Assembly: GCA_013416795.1 (NCBI GenBank)
Contig: RQSC01000005.1
Location: 9,266-63,622, forward strand
Direction of reading: 5' to 3'
Origin: Prasinococcaceae sp. CCMP 1430
Taxonomy: Eukaryota; Prasinodermophyta; Palmophyllophyceae; Prasinococcales; Prasinococcaceae
DNA length: 54,357 nt
The position numbers and the translations under genes are program-made. Under the pieces are notes generated by a model. It saw nothing but the letters and a program-made list of their open reading frames with translations, was not told the origin of the DNA and did no database searches. Each line of letters begins with the position of its first letter. The stretch's first letter is position 1. Positions 8,326 through 17,486 of this stretch are shown here, in pieces.

Positions 8326-10065
8326 CTACCGTCCGCCCCAGAAGCGCCACCACGGCGCCTTCTCCGAGTCGCTGCCGCTGTCGGGGGTGTGCTCGTCACC
8401 CGTGGCGCGCTGGGAGGCATCGCTGGCGCTGCTGCGGCTGCTCCACAGCCGCCACCACGGCCGTCGCTGATCATCGTAGAGTTGCTGCGACGCTCCCTGC
8501 TCTCGGCGCGAGGAGCCTGCGCCAGCGCGCCGCGACTCGTCGTTTGGCAGCACTCGCGTTCCGTGGGACCTCCTGAAGGCCCGCTCGTTGCTCACGACAG
8601 CTCCCAAGCCCAGAAAGCGGCGGTTTGCTCTCACGCGCTTGTCGTTCAGTTCTTCCAGGTAGTGCTCCTTGTCCTGCTCGTTGACGACGCCCTCCTTGTA
8701 CAGGTCCTCAACCACATGGGCCTCGCGGGTGAGCATGAGATTGATGACCTGGACCGTGCGCAGGTTTTCCAGGACCTCGGGCCTCACCTCGGCGAGTCGC
8801 TGCAGGTAGGCCAGAGCGTGCGCTTCGTTCACCTCGGACATCTCGTGGAGGCGGGTGAGCTCGTTCTTCACGGTTGAGTGGCATATGGAGATCTCCTCCC
8901 CCGTCACATCCTCCTCGTGCGTCCCGGGCCCGGCGATGGGCTGGGGAAGGACGACGTGATGCGTCTTCGTTCGCTTGAGCATCTCGCCGCTAGAAGAGAG
9001 CCGCTCGTACAGATCCATGCCACGCCCGTGCACGCGGGCCGCGGGTCGCGGCGAGGACGAGCCGCCGGCGGTCGCAGCATGGTCGTCCATAGCCTCGACC
9101 TCCGCCTGGGCATTGATGGCGTTGGCGTCCTGCTCGAGTAGCTGCTCGCCGTCGGGGGCCGGTACGTCGCCGGTCAGGGGGGCCATAACTTCGCGGCCCA
9201 TGTTGATCATCGCACGTCCTCCTGTCGAAATGTCGTTCGCGATGCCCTGCCCAGCTTCCGCAAAAGCTTCAACGGTCGCGCGGGCAGTCTTTTCAGCGCG
9301 CTCGCGCGCACCGGGCGCAGCTTTCAGTGTGGCGGTGATTGCGTAGCGCCTCGGGCGGCTGTGACCCGCGAGCGCGCTGAGGTCCAGCTCCGATTGCGTG
9401 CGATGTCTCATGTTGGCGTGGCCTCGAGTAGAAGAGTCTTCCTCTAAGGAGCTCAGTGTCATCTGTTCGGTGAACTCGCGCCCACCTTCCTTGGCCTCGG
9501 GCCTGCCACCGGGGGGCGGGGAGCCGTCCTCCGATGATCGATGGGACTCGCGCTCCTTCTTGCGCGCAATGCGACGCACGCCCGCGCCGAGCACGCGGCG
9601 CAGAAATGCGGTCGCCTCGCGGTGTGCCAGGATGTACGAGACCGCCAGGGAAGCACCCGTGACGACATCGTTGGAGAACGAGAAACCCACATACTGGCCG
9701 GCGAAGTAGTTCGCCCGCGCCCACAGGCGCTGGTACCAGGTTCGAAGCTCTTTGCCTTCAGGGCAGTGGCGCTTGAGGACGTCCCAGTCACTGAACATTT
9801 CCATGCTCACCTGCTCGATGGCCTCGTCGGTCACGTCGATGAGCACGTTGGCGGCGCGCTCCTCGAGGTAGCCCTCGGTGAGCTGGTTCCAATACGCGCG
9901 CTGCAGTCCCATGTAGAAGCGCGTGCGCAGCTCCTTTGACACGCTGCAGCGCACCGAGGTGTACACCTTCTCGCGCCTCTGGTCCTCGCTGACGTCGGTC
10001 TTCCATGCCTTCGCCTCCTCTGACTCTACCTGAAGAGTCGCAGTGCGCCGCAGCATCTCGAGCAC
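8326..10065 (-). CDS. Possible C-terminal cytoplasmic region of a Na+/H+ exchanger-like protein
   Basis: A 579-residue frame that is clearly protein-like. Its first 150 residues (LEMLRRTATLQVESEEAKAW, YTSVRCSVSKELRTRF, DWDVLKRHCPEG) resemble the region that follows the membrane domain in SOS1/NHE-type exchangers. One hydrophobic stretch lies near residues 115-150 (GFSFSNDVVTGASLAVSYI). A later helical block (LMLTREAHVVEDLYKEGVV) resembles the tail region of the same family. The final 100 residues are Ser/Arg-rich, with paired WWR motifs near the end. The frame stays open to about 10130 before a stop, reading GAKGHAETGGAVLEM, so the ATG at 10065 is probably not the real start and upstream exons are likely. 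No transporter membrane domain is visible in 10.1-11.7 kb. Family call is tentative. Confidence 0.5.
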   Translation of the reverse strand: MLEMLRRTATLQVESEEAKAWKTDVSEDQRREKVYTSVRCSVSKELRTRFYMGLQRAYWNQLTEGYLEERAANVLIDVTDEAIEQVSMEMFSDWDVLKRHCPEGKELRTWYQRLWARANYFAGQYVGFSFSNDVVTGASLAVSYILAHREATAFLRRVLGAGVRRIARKKERESHRSSEDGSPPPGGRPEAKEGGREFTEQMTLSSLEEDSSTRGHANMRHRTQSELDLSALAGHSRPRRYAITATLKAAPGARERAEKTARATVEAFAEAGQGIANDISTGGRAMINMGREVMAPLTGDVPAPDGEQLLEQDANAINAQAEVEAMDDHAATAGGSSSPRPAARVHGRGMDLYERLSSSGEMLKRTKTHHVVLPQPIAGPGTHEEDVTGEEISICHSTVKNELTRLHEMSEVNEAHALAYLQRLAEVRPEVLENLRTVQVINLMLTREAHVVEDLYKEGVVNEQDKEHYLEELNDKRVRANRRFLGLGAVVSNERAFRRSHGTRVLPNDESRRAGAGSSRREQGASQQLYDDQRRPWWRLWSSRSSASDASQRATGDEHTPDSGSDSEKAPWWRFWGGR

Positions 10066-11724
10066 GGCGCCGCCCGTCTCCGCATGGCCCTTGGCCCCGC
10101 CGTCGTTCGTCGTCGCCCCCCGCTCCCATCAGATCGCATGCGAACGGGGGGGCGTCGCGGGCGCCGCAGCGCGATGCGATGCGGTGCGATGCGCGCGCGG
10201 GCGCTTCATCAATCCAACCGCAAAGCGCGCAACGGCTAAGCGCGCGCGGCCGGGGCGGAAAAGGGGAACGAACGAAAGAAAGGGAAAGAATGAAAGAAAC
10301 AACGGAAAGGGCATTGGAGAGGTTGGGTCGTTGGGTGGGCGGATGGACGGGCGGATGCGCATCCCCTGCTGCCGGTGCTGCTGCTGCTGCAGTCGCTGCG
10401 CTCGTCGTCGCCTGCTCCATCCATCCCGTCACGCACCATGACACGTGACGGGCAGTAGTGTGCCCCGAATCCGATCCACGTGCGCTGCGGCAGTCGCCAT
10501 GGGCGTGCACGACGACGCGTCGCCACCCGGGGGTCCATCCATCCATCCGCCCGCCGACCCAGCTCCAAACGGTCATCCACCGCCACGTGGAAACACACGT
10601 GCGGCTCGGGCGGGCGCGCGCGCGCAGCACGCCCCCGCCGCCTGCAAAAAAAGGGCAACAACGTTCGGGCCTCGGCGCCCTCCTGGCTTTTCAACGTGAC
10701 TTCCAAATCGTCCCGCGACGACATATGGCACACACGCGTTCTAACGCGCGCGCGCGCGCGACCTGCACAAGGCAGATGCGCGGCTTGCCCCCGCCTCCGC
10801 GGAGGGGCGATTGCTCGCCTAACACAAACACTGAGGTTCTCTCGCGCGACCTCGGTCGCGCGCGGCTGCGAGCGACGCACAGCGTCGCGAGCAGCAGAAC
10901 TGGCACGACCGCCGCGCGCGCGTACCCTAGGGTTGCGTTGGGGAACGGATCCTCCAGATCCTCGTCCCCCGTTGTTGCCTCGCCGGGTTCTCCGCGCGGG
11001 CGGCCGGGATAGGGTTAGGGTTTGCAGGTAACCTCTATTTCGGCGAAATGACCAGAACGGGCGGATGGAGCTGAGCTGGCGCCCGCCCGCCCGCCCGCCC
11101 GCGCGGCGAAGGGTGGTGCGCGGCCCCGCGGCGGCGGGGTGGGTGGGTGCGCGGGTGGGGAAGAGAAAGGGGTCCGCGGCGAGGGCGGGGACGGCGCCGC
11201 GGGTCTCTCCCCCACCCAACGACCCAACCACCCATGGCTGGCCGGCCGGGGTTATCTGATATGTCGACGATGCAAATTGTAAGACGGATCCCGCATCCAC
11301 CTAATTCAGCGTGCCGAGGCAGGGGGAAGAGAGGTGGGATGGATTCGCCGATCGGTCCCCGGCGTGCATGGCGGATGATGGTGGTGGCCACGCCGCTGCG
11401 GATGATGGCTTGGTTGGAGGGCGGTGCCGGTGCGGCAGCAGCAGATCTGATCTGGCTGAGATCTCCTCCTCCACCGCCACATCACATCACATCTGGCTTG
11501 GGATGATGCATCATCAGGACAGTCTCAGTCAGCATCATCAGATCTCCCCCGTGGGGCGGGGCCGCCGCGCAAGCGGATGAGGCCGATTGCGCGCGACGCG
11601 CGCAGGCCGGGGCAGGGCAGGAAGGGACTCGCGCACGGCACGTGCGTGCGCGGGGGGGGGGGGCATCGCGGCGGCGGCCAGGGAAAGGCGCGGCCGCGGC
11701 GCGGTGGGAGTGCAGGGGGTCAGC
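10066..11724. other. Long intergenic region
   Basis: I find no credible coding exons. It holds GC-rich low-complexity DNA, purine tracts (10255-10310), CTG-type triplets (10370-10395), CCCG repeats (11080-11105), a telomere-like stretch at about 11008, and repeated ATCATCA/GATGATG sequence at 11370-11550. It should contain the FtsY promoter and possibly missing 5' exons of the reverse-strand exchanger-like gene. Confidence 0.4.
11008..11028. repeat. Short telomere-like stretch (TTAGGG/TTTAGGG type)
   Basis: The sequence ATAGGGTTAGGGTTTGCA contains about two telomere-type units. A CCCTAGGGTTG sits about 80 bases upstream (10925). Too short for a telomere; consistent with an interstitial remnant. 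Confidence 0.5.
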
Positions 11725-12792
11725 ATGGCAGCGNCCCGCGCCGAGGGCGGCGGCCCGGGCGGCCTGCTGGGCGGCCTCGGCCGCGCGCTGCTCGAGAAGA
11801 GCCAGGGCAGCGCCGACAGCGCCGCTGCCGTCAAGGGCGGGCTGCGCAAGACCGGCGCCCAGCTCTCCGTGATCGACAGCGTGCTGGGCGCGCTGGGCGT
11901 GGGCGGCGGCAGCGCCGTGGACGACGTGCTCGACGAGCTCGAGGAGGTGCTCATCATGAGCGACTTCGGGCCGCGCACGTCCGGCAAGCTCTGCGACGCG
12001 CTGCGCGAGGAGATCGAGGACGGCGCGCTGGACGCCACCGACGGCGTGGCCGTCAAGGCGCGGCTCAAGGGCATGATCGTCGACACGCTCGCCGCGGCCG
12101 AGGGCGACGCCGCGCTGCGCCTCGGCGAGCGGGCCGCCGGCGGCGGCGGCGGCGAGGGGGGGCCGGCCGTCGTGCTCATCTGCGGCGTCAACGGCGCCGG
12201 CAAGACGACCACCATCGGCAAGGTCGCCAACATGCTGCGGGGGGAGGGCGCCAGCGTCATGCTCGGGGCGGGCGACACCTTCCGCGCGGCGGCGGTCGAG
12301 CAGCTCGAGGAGTGGGCGGGTCGAACGGGGTGCTCCTTCCACCGCGCGGCGTCCAAGGAGGAGAGGCCCGCGGAGGTGCTCACCGGCGCCGTCCGCAAGG
12401 CCACCGAGGCCGGCGACGTCGACGTCGTCGTGTGCGACACGTCGGGCCGCCTGCACAACAACTACGAGCTCATGGACGAGCTGGAGGGCGTGCGCGACGC
12501 GCTGGCCGAGATGCGGGAGGGCGCCCCGGACGAGACGCTGCTCGTGCTCGACGGCACCACCGGACTGAACATGCTCACGCAGGCTCGCGAGTTCAACGAC
12601 ACCGTCGGCGTGAGCGGCCTCGTGCTCACCAAGCTGGACGGCACCGCGCGCGGCGGGTGCGTGGTGAGCGTGGTGGACGACCTGAAGATCCCCGTCAAGT
12701 TCATCGGCGTCGGCGAGAGGCTTGAGGACCTGCGGCCGTTCGACGCCGCGGCGTACGTCGACGCCCTCTTCCCGGACGACGCGGCGGAGTGA
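11725..12792 (+). CDS. FTSY: Chloroplast-type SRP receptor FtsY
   Basis: SRP-family GTPase that docks the cpSRP54-cargo complex at the thylakoid membrane and delivers light-harvesting and other membrane proteins. 355 residues in one exon. N-domain helices contain DDVLDELEEVLIMSDFGP. The G domain has G1 GVNGAGKTTTIGK, the insertion-box DTFRAAAVEQLE, G3 CDTSGRLHNNY, G4 TKLDGTARGG, and the closing GVGERLEDLRPFD. LDGTTGLNMLTQAREFN matches plant cpFtsY closely. The protein begins only about 15-20 residues before the NG core. The membrane-binding A domain of bacterial FtsY is therefore absent, as expected for cpFtsY, but the transit peptide is also not visible. An N at 11734 falls in codon 4, so the 5' end may be incomplete. 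It converges with the GPX gene. Confidence 0.95.
   Translation: MAAXRAEGGGPGGLLGGLGRALLEKSQGSADSAAAVKGGLRKTGAQLSVIDSVLGALGVGGGSAVDDVLDELEEVLIMSDFGPRTSGKLCDALREEIEDGALDATDGVAVKARLKGMIVDTLAAAEGDAALRLGERAAGGGGGEGGPAVVLICGVNGAGKTTTIGKVANMLRGEGASVMLGAGDTFRAAAVEQLEEWAGRTGCSFHRAASKEERPAEVLTGAVRKATEAGDVDVVVCDTSGRLHNNYELMDELEGVRDALAEMREGAPDETLLVLDGTTGLNMLTQAREFNDTVGVSGLVLTKLDGTARGGCVVSVVDDLKIPVKFIGVGERLEDLRPFDAAAYVDALFPDDAAE
11734..11734. other. Single ambiguous base (N) in FTSY codon 4
   Basis: Coincides with the expected position of a missing transit-peptide region. Confidence 0.5.
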
Positions 12793-13178
12793 GCGGAGCG
12801 GCCATCGCGCGCGAGCGGCGGCGCGGCGGAGGCGCCTGCCGCGGCGCGCGCGCGCCTGCCGCCGCGAGCAGCCCATGCAGCAGCCTAAATGACCCACCAT
12901 TTTATGTCTCATTTTACGCGGCGCCGCTGCCGTCGCTCGTTCGCCGGCTTCCGACTCGCCCGTGCTGCGCGCCGTCTCCCGAGCGTGCTCCGCGGCGCCA
13001 GAGGATCGTCCGCACCGCCGCGGTGGTGCTGTCGGCGCGCCGACACCGCCCGGGGGGCGGGTTCGTCGGCCGCGCGTCACGTGCATCCTCTGGTCACCTG
13101 CGGAGCTGCCAGGGGCGCGCAGCAGAGGGGCCGCAGTCGGGCCGGGGCGCTGGCGTCTGATGCGGTCCTGGAGGCCCT
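12793..13178. other. Convergent intergenic: FTSY and GPX 3' flanks
   Basis: 386 bases between two stop codons. The only structure I support is the SECIS-like element on the reverse strand (listed separately). An AT-richer patch at 12890-12915 may belong to the FTSY or GPX 3' end. Confidence 0.5.
13025..13088 (-). promoter_or_regulatory. Candidate SECIS element in the GPX 3' UTR
   Basis: About 90 nt past the GPX stop on the same strand. Read 5' to 3': helix I GG(A)TGC pairs with GCACC; then GTGAC (NTGAN) opposite CGAC (NGAN), giving the non-Watson-Crick quartet. Helix II is GCGCG(G)CCGAC pairing with GTCGGCGCGC, 10 bp with one bulged G. A conserved-position AA lies 13 nt after the TGA, at the 5' side of the apical bulge. 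A CCGCC/GGCGG ministem sits above it, making a form-2 SECIS. Pairing was done by eye. Confidence 0.7.
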
Positions 13179-14191
13179 CTACAGATCCTCTGCGAGGGCC
13201 GCCTCGATGTCGGCGCGCATGTCGTTTGGCTTCACTGCGGTGGCGTATCGCTTGATGACGCGCCCGTCCCTGCCCACCAGGAACTTCTCGAAGTTCCAGC
13301 CAATCTCAGCGCCCCCGGTCTGTTCCTTGAGGTACCTGTACACACCGCACGTGCCCTCGCCTTTGACGCTCACTTTGTGGAACATCGGGAACCTGACGCC
13401 CTTCTCGGCGGCGAACGCGGCGATCTCGGCGTCGGTGCCAGGCTCCTGTGCGCCGAAGTCGTTGCTGGGAAACGCCAGCACCGTGAATCCCCGCCCCTCG
13501 AGCTCGTCGAACAGCCGCGGCAGCTGCTCGTAATGGACGGCGGTCGCGCCTCAGTGGGTCGCCACGTTGACGACCACAGAGACCAGGCCGGCGAAGGACG
13601 CCAGCGCGATCTGCGCCGCGAGCCGCGGGGGTTGGGGGCGCTCGAGTCAGCACTCGCAAACGGCCGGCCAGCGCGCGTGCCCGCTCACACGCACTCAGGG
13701 GGGGATGCCACTCACGGTGGGGCCGCGGGCGCGGGCGGCCAGCGTGAGCTCGAAGCAAGGCGCTGTCGCACCTCGCTGCCGTCGATACCGGTGGCGGTGC
13801 CGAGGGCGTACAGTCCTTTGGCCTGCGGGATGTGCGCCTGCGGCGGCGGGCTGAGCTCGGGCTGGGCCACCTGCTCCGCCGCCTGCGCGAGCGCGCTGTC
13901 GGCTCGCAGTGCGCCGGCGTCGCTGGCGCGCGCGGCGCTCTTTGGCTTTGAAACGCGCACAGTGGCACTCTTGAGCTCCGCTTCCTCCCCAGCGAGCGCC
14001 ACCGGTGATCTGACAAAGCTAGGCAGCGAGAAGGCCGCCGCACCCGCCAGCGCGAGCATCGCCACCCAGCACAGCACTCGCGTCACACGCGACCGCCTGC
14101 GCCCGCCGCCCCCGCCGGGGCTCGCGGTGAGCGCGCCTGCGCCCGCGCGGCGATGTACATCACGCGTGAGCGGCAGCTCCATGGACGCCAT
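13179..14191 (-). CDS. GPX: Glutathione peroxidase, probable selenoprotein (in-frame TGA = Sec)
   Basis: Thiol peroxidase that reduces H2O2 or lipid hydroperoxides. Exon 1 is 14191-13772 and exon 2 is 13610-13179, with a 161-nt GT-AG intron and in-phase joining. Exon 2 reads SVVVNVATH, then TGA at 13553-13551, then GATAVHYEQL. Family members read NVAS(K)-C/U-GLT at this place, so the TGA sits exactly on the catalytic Cys/Sec (residue 160 of 283). The rest of the catalytic tetrad is present: Gln in FGAQEPG, and Trp-Asn in IGWNFEKFLV. A SECIS-like structure follows the stop. Residues 1-115 are an extension with a basic stretch and a hydrophobic segment, VLCWVAMLALAGAAAFSLP. This suggests a membrane anchor or targeting leader. 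The AAAF after it resembles complex-plastid cleavage motifs, though weakly. The start is the ATG at 14191; an N lies upstream at 14230. Confidence 0.88.
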
Positions 14192-14229
14192 GCGCGCGAG
14201 CGCGCGCGCCCCGCGCGCGCTCAGTGCCC

Positions 14230-14230
14230 N
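14230..14230. other. Single ambiguous base (N)
   Basis: Upstream of the GPX start, inside the probable promoter or 5' UTR. Confidence 0.5.
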
Positions 14231-14576
14231 GGGAGACGGGCACGGGCCGGGGGGCGCTCGCGGTTTGCGACGCCCCCCCCGCGCGCTTTTCTCATGGCTG
14301 CGGGAGCGGGCTGTTGAGCGCATGTCGCTCACGAGCAGCAGAGCGCAGCACCACCAGCCGTCAATATGAAGCCGGCGTCTCATCAAAATGCATCTGTTCG
14401 GAGCGCGCACGATTTCCGTAACTGCCAATGGGTTTTGGGACGTGGCCGCCCGCCCGCGCGCGCACGTGCGCATGCGCGCGCGGCTGAGCCGCACCATGCC
14501 GCTGCACCGGCCGCGTTGTGCCACACGGCACAGCGCGGGCGGGCAGCGGAGAACAGCGTGGGTGAGGGTCGGAGGG

Positions 14577-14650
14577 GTGTGTGTGTGTGTTTGTGCGTGT
14601 GGTGGTGGTTGCGGTGGCGGTGGTGGTGGGGCTCTGGGCTGGAATTGGTG
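14577..14650. repeat. GT/GGT-rich simple repeat
   Basis: (GT)n followed by TGGTGG and GGTGGC repeats, about 40-110 bases upstream of the next start codon. Confidence 0.8.
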
Positions 14651-14692
14651 GGGAGGTGGGCTGGGCCGGGAGGAGGGGCAGTGCCGCGCCCC

Positions 14693-15878
14693 ATGGAATG
14701 GCGGCCACCAACGGACGACTGCGCGCTGGCGGCAGCCGTGGGCGCGCACGGTGCGGCGGGCTGCCGCGCGGTGCTCACGGCGAAGGAGGCGCTCCTCGCC
14801 GCCGATGCGGTCGACGAGGAGTTGGAGAGGGCGCTCGCCGCCGTGCAAGCTGGGCAAGCGGACGAAGACGAGCGCTTCGGCAGGGTGCTCGCAAGGGGAG
14901 AGGTGCGCTCGTGCAGGCGACGAAAGCGGCGGTGCGAGCTTGCTGGGCGGTGGCACAGGCATTGGCCTGCTGGGAGCCAGTAGCACCCTCTGCTGCAACC
15001 AGAGAGCACACGCGTGTCACCAGCGCTGCCACTCGCCTCGCGTTCTGACACCGCCCGCGCGCAATCGCAGCATGCGCGCTTCGACCTCAAGTACGATCCC
15101 CCCCTCCCCCCCCCTGCGCGCGCGCGCCGGCATCAGCAGCGCAGCCTCGCCTCGCTTGCGTGGTCGCTGCAATTGTGACGCCCGCGCTAACGCTCAGCCG
15201 TGCTGCATCTCCTCGCACTCGCGCGCAGACTTCCCATCAACGCGCGCACCAAGCCTGCGCTCGACGCCGCGCTGGGCGCGCTGCGCGCTGTGCTGGGCGA
15301 GCTGCTGAGCGAGCAGTGCATGTGCGTGGAGCTCGCGGCGCTCGTCGCCGAGCCCGGAGCTGAGGCGCAGCCCTGGCATCCTGACACTCAGATCCCGACG
15401 GGCGGTGGGGGTGGCACGCCCCTCTACACGGCCTTCATCGCGCTGCAGGACGTGGGTGCAGAGATGGGCCCCACCGAGCTGTTGTTGGGCACCCACACGG
15501 CGGACGCGCACGCCGCCGCTCGCGAGGCGGGTGGGGCGGCGGCGGTAGAGGGCATCGCCGGAGAAGGTGCGCGCGCCGCGGCGCCTTAATGTGCGTTGAG
15601 TGCGCTGACGCAGCGGTGTGCGCGCGCCGGCGCAATCCGTGGCGCGCCGGCGCCCCCAAGCTGCGCTGTGCCGCGCCGTGTGCTCCGCAGGCGACGCGTA
15701 CGTGATGGACTCGCGCACGTGGCACCGCGGCGGCGCCAACGCTTCGCGCGCCCGCCGGAGGCTGCTGTATGCGACGTTCTGCGCTCCCGGCAACAGCCCG
15801 CCACCGGGTAGCACGCTGTCGCTGTTGGACGTCTTCGAGGGCCGCCTCAGGCTGTGCGCGCACCGGGCGTGGGCGTGA
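14693..15878 (+). CDS. Phytanoyl-CoA dioxygenase (PhyH)-family protein
   Basis: Fe(II)/2-oxoglutarate-dependent oxygenase fold; the substrate cannot be told. Four exons join perfectly in frame: 14693-14902, 15071-15090, 15229-15566, 15691-15878 (251 aa, GT-AG introns of 168, 138 and 124 nt). The 20-nt second exon encodes HARFDL plus part of a Lys, and without it GE-HARFDLKLPIN cannot be read. The iron-binding HxD is in QPWHPDTQ and the distal His in DSRTWHRGGANAS. Between them lies TAFIALQDVGAEMGPTELL, typical of PhyH (GP and length of the connecting strand). An Arg that would bind 2OG follows in ASRARRRLLY. The 3' flank has TGTA-rich sequence. It is divergent from GPX. The start ATG at 14693 is the only one compatible with the exon-1 reading. 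Confidence 0.8.
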
Positions 15879-15938
15879 CCTCATGTAGTCTATGTACAGT
15901 TTGTATGCGTATCATTGTCGTGCAGTGCGTCCCTTGCA

Positions 15939-16178
15939 TCACATGCTGGCGCCGGCGCCTGCGCGCTTGCCGTCGCCGGCGCTGTTCTGCCGCCTCCCCT
16001 TGCCCTTGCCGCCTTTCGCCTTGGCGGAGGGCGCCTTGCCGCGCGCCGGCGCAGGCTTCCCGCGCCGGAGTTGGGCCGCGTCGGCGGCGGGCAACGGCAG
16101 CGCCGCATGCGCCTGCTCTCGCGCGCCCTCGGTGGGCCCGGCCGTCGCCTCGGGCGCATCGGGCGCGAGCTGGGCGTG
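15939..16178 (-). CDS. Possible C-terminal fragment of a gene cut by the assembly gap
   Basis: Reverse-strand frame open from the gap to a stop at 15939. It is Ala-rich, then strongly basic (GKAPSAKAKGGKGKGRRQN) before the end. Such a tail could be a nucleic-acid-binding C terminus, but GC-rich DNA also produces Ala/Arg/Gly frames by chance. I recognise no family. It would converge with the PhyH gene, leaving 60 bases between the stops. Confidence 0.25.
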   Translation of the reverse strand, partial: HAQLAPDAPEATAGPTEGAREQAHAALPLPAADAAQLRRGKPAPARGKAPSAKAKGGKGKGRRQNSAGDGKRAGAGASM

Positions 16179-16392
16179 NNNNNNNNNNNNNNNNNNNNNN
16201 NNNNNNNNNNNNNNNNNNNNNNNNNNNNNNNNNNNNNNNNNNNNNNNNNNNNNNNNNNNNNNNNNNNNNNNNNNNNNNNNNNNNNNNNNNNNNNNNNNNN
16301 NNNNNNNNNNNNNNNNNNNNNNNNNNNNNNNNNNNNNNNNNNNNNNNNNNNNNNNNNNNNNNNNNNNNNNNNNNNNNNNNNNNNNNNNNNNN
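16179..16392. other. Assembly gap, 214 N
   Basis: A run of N of 214 bases. Sequence on both sides is GC-rich low-complexity DNA. Confidence 1.
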
Positions 16393-17486
16393 GCGAGCAT
16401 CGCCGCTCGCGGGGGGGGGGGCGCGGCGCTCGCGGGCTCGCGCGCGCTGTGGCGCCCGCTGCCGCAGCAGCAGCACAGCGGAGCAGGCAGGCGAACAACC
16501 CAAAGGAATGTCCCAAACAAATGAAAAAGGGGGGAAACCGTGCCAATCCAATGCAAGCAATTTCCCCATCAACGCCCAGCAGCACGGGGCGGTAGTGGTC
16601 ACAGACAGGTTTGCTGTGGTTGGTTGGATGAGGAGACCTTTCTTTGCCCAGCGTGGATTCCATGAATTCTGCACCGTGCCAGTCGCCAGCCACTCGTGTG
16701 TGGAACGGCGAAGCCGTAATTTGATCCGAAAATTCGCCGCCGCGACGCGCAGGGCGGCGCCGCGCGGCGCCTGCGCCCGCGGCGCTGAGCTGGCGCACGC
16801 GCACCGCCCGCGTGGCGCCCCCGCGTAAAAAAAAAAAAAAAAGATCCGCATCTGCGTTCGCGCGTGAAGAATCCAATTCATTTCGACATATGCTATTACT
16901 CTCCCGTTTTTATATTGCAGCTCTGTTTTTTTCCCTCTCGCTCTCTCGAGACGACGCTTTTCTGCTCCGCAGCACCCCCACAGCGCGTACGCGCTGCGTC
17001 GGGGCGAGGGCAGGTGAGGGCGCGAGGGGCTGGGATTGGTCAAGGAGCCTCCTGTCACGCGCGCGCGCGCCTCGTGCGAGCGGCGGTGCGGAGGCGGGCG
17101 CGCCTTCGCGCGCCTGCGCGCCGCGCCTCCCCACCTCCCTCCCGGCCGCGGACGGCCCCTCGCTCGTGCGGCCCGCGCACCTCCGGCCGGTGCCGAAGGC
17201 GAGCGCCTGCCGCCCGCCAGCCCACACACCCGCCCGACCAAGCCAAGCCAACCGCGAGCCGAACCACTCGGACTGTGCGCGCGCCCAGTCAGAGTCTGCG
17301 TTTGCTTGTGCTCGTCATTTGTTTGGTGACTCGCCTTCTCCTGCTGCCCCATTCGTCGATCGAACCGGCCGGATGGGAGTGAGTGGGCGATTTCGATGAT
17401 CCGTTTCCAGCCCGGCCAGGCTCGAGCTAGTAGCCAGAGCTAGAGAGTCAGACCACCCCCAGCGAGCCAGCCGGCCCGTCGTGAGC
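16393..17486. other. Intergenic, upstream of GATC
   Basis: No coding exon I can support. It holds an A16 tract near 16828-16843, an AT-richer region at 16850-16960, and a GC-rich promoter-like region. The stretch 16500-16720 is less GC-rich than its surroundings and could contain an exon of the gene lost in the gap, but I see no family. Confidence 0.35.

Larger units (their letters stand above)
14192..14692. other. Divergent intergenic between GPX and the dioxygenase-like gene
   Basis: Contains the single N at 14230, an AT-richer patch at about 14360-14430, and a GT/GGT-rich simple-sequence stretch at 14577-14650 just before the next gene. It probably holds both promoters. Confidence 0.4.

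Noticed and set aside
11482-13086. 534-codon frame antisense to FTSY
   Set aside because: Antisense to a certain gene, with Ala/His/Arg-biased translation and no motifs.
13551-13553. GPX read as a pseudogene with a premature stop
   Set aside because: The TGA falls exactly at the catalytic Cys/Sec position, the frame is conserved on both sides, and a SECIS-like fold follows the stop; Sec is the simpler explanation.
15854-17352. Frames reading across the 214-N gap
   Set aside because: The gap size and content are unknown, so continuity is not evidence of a gene.
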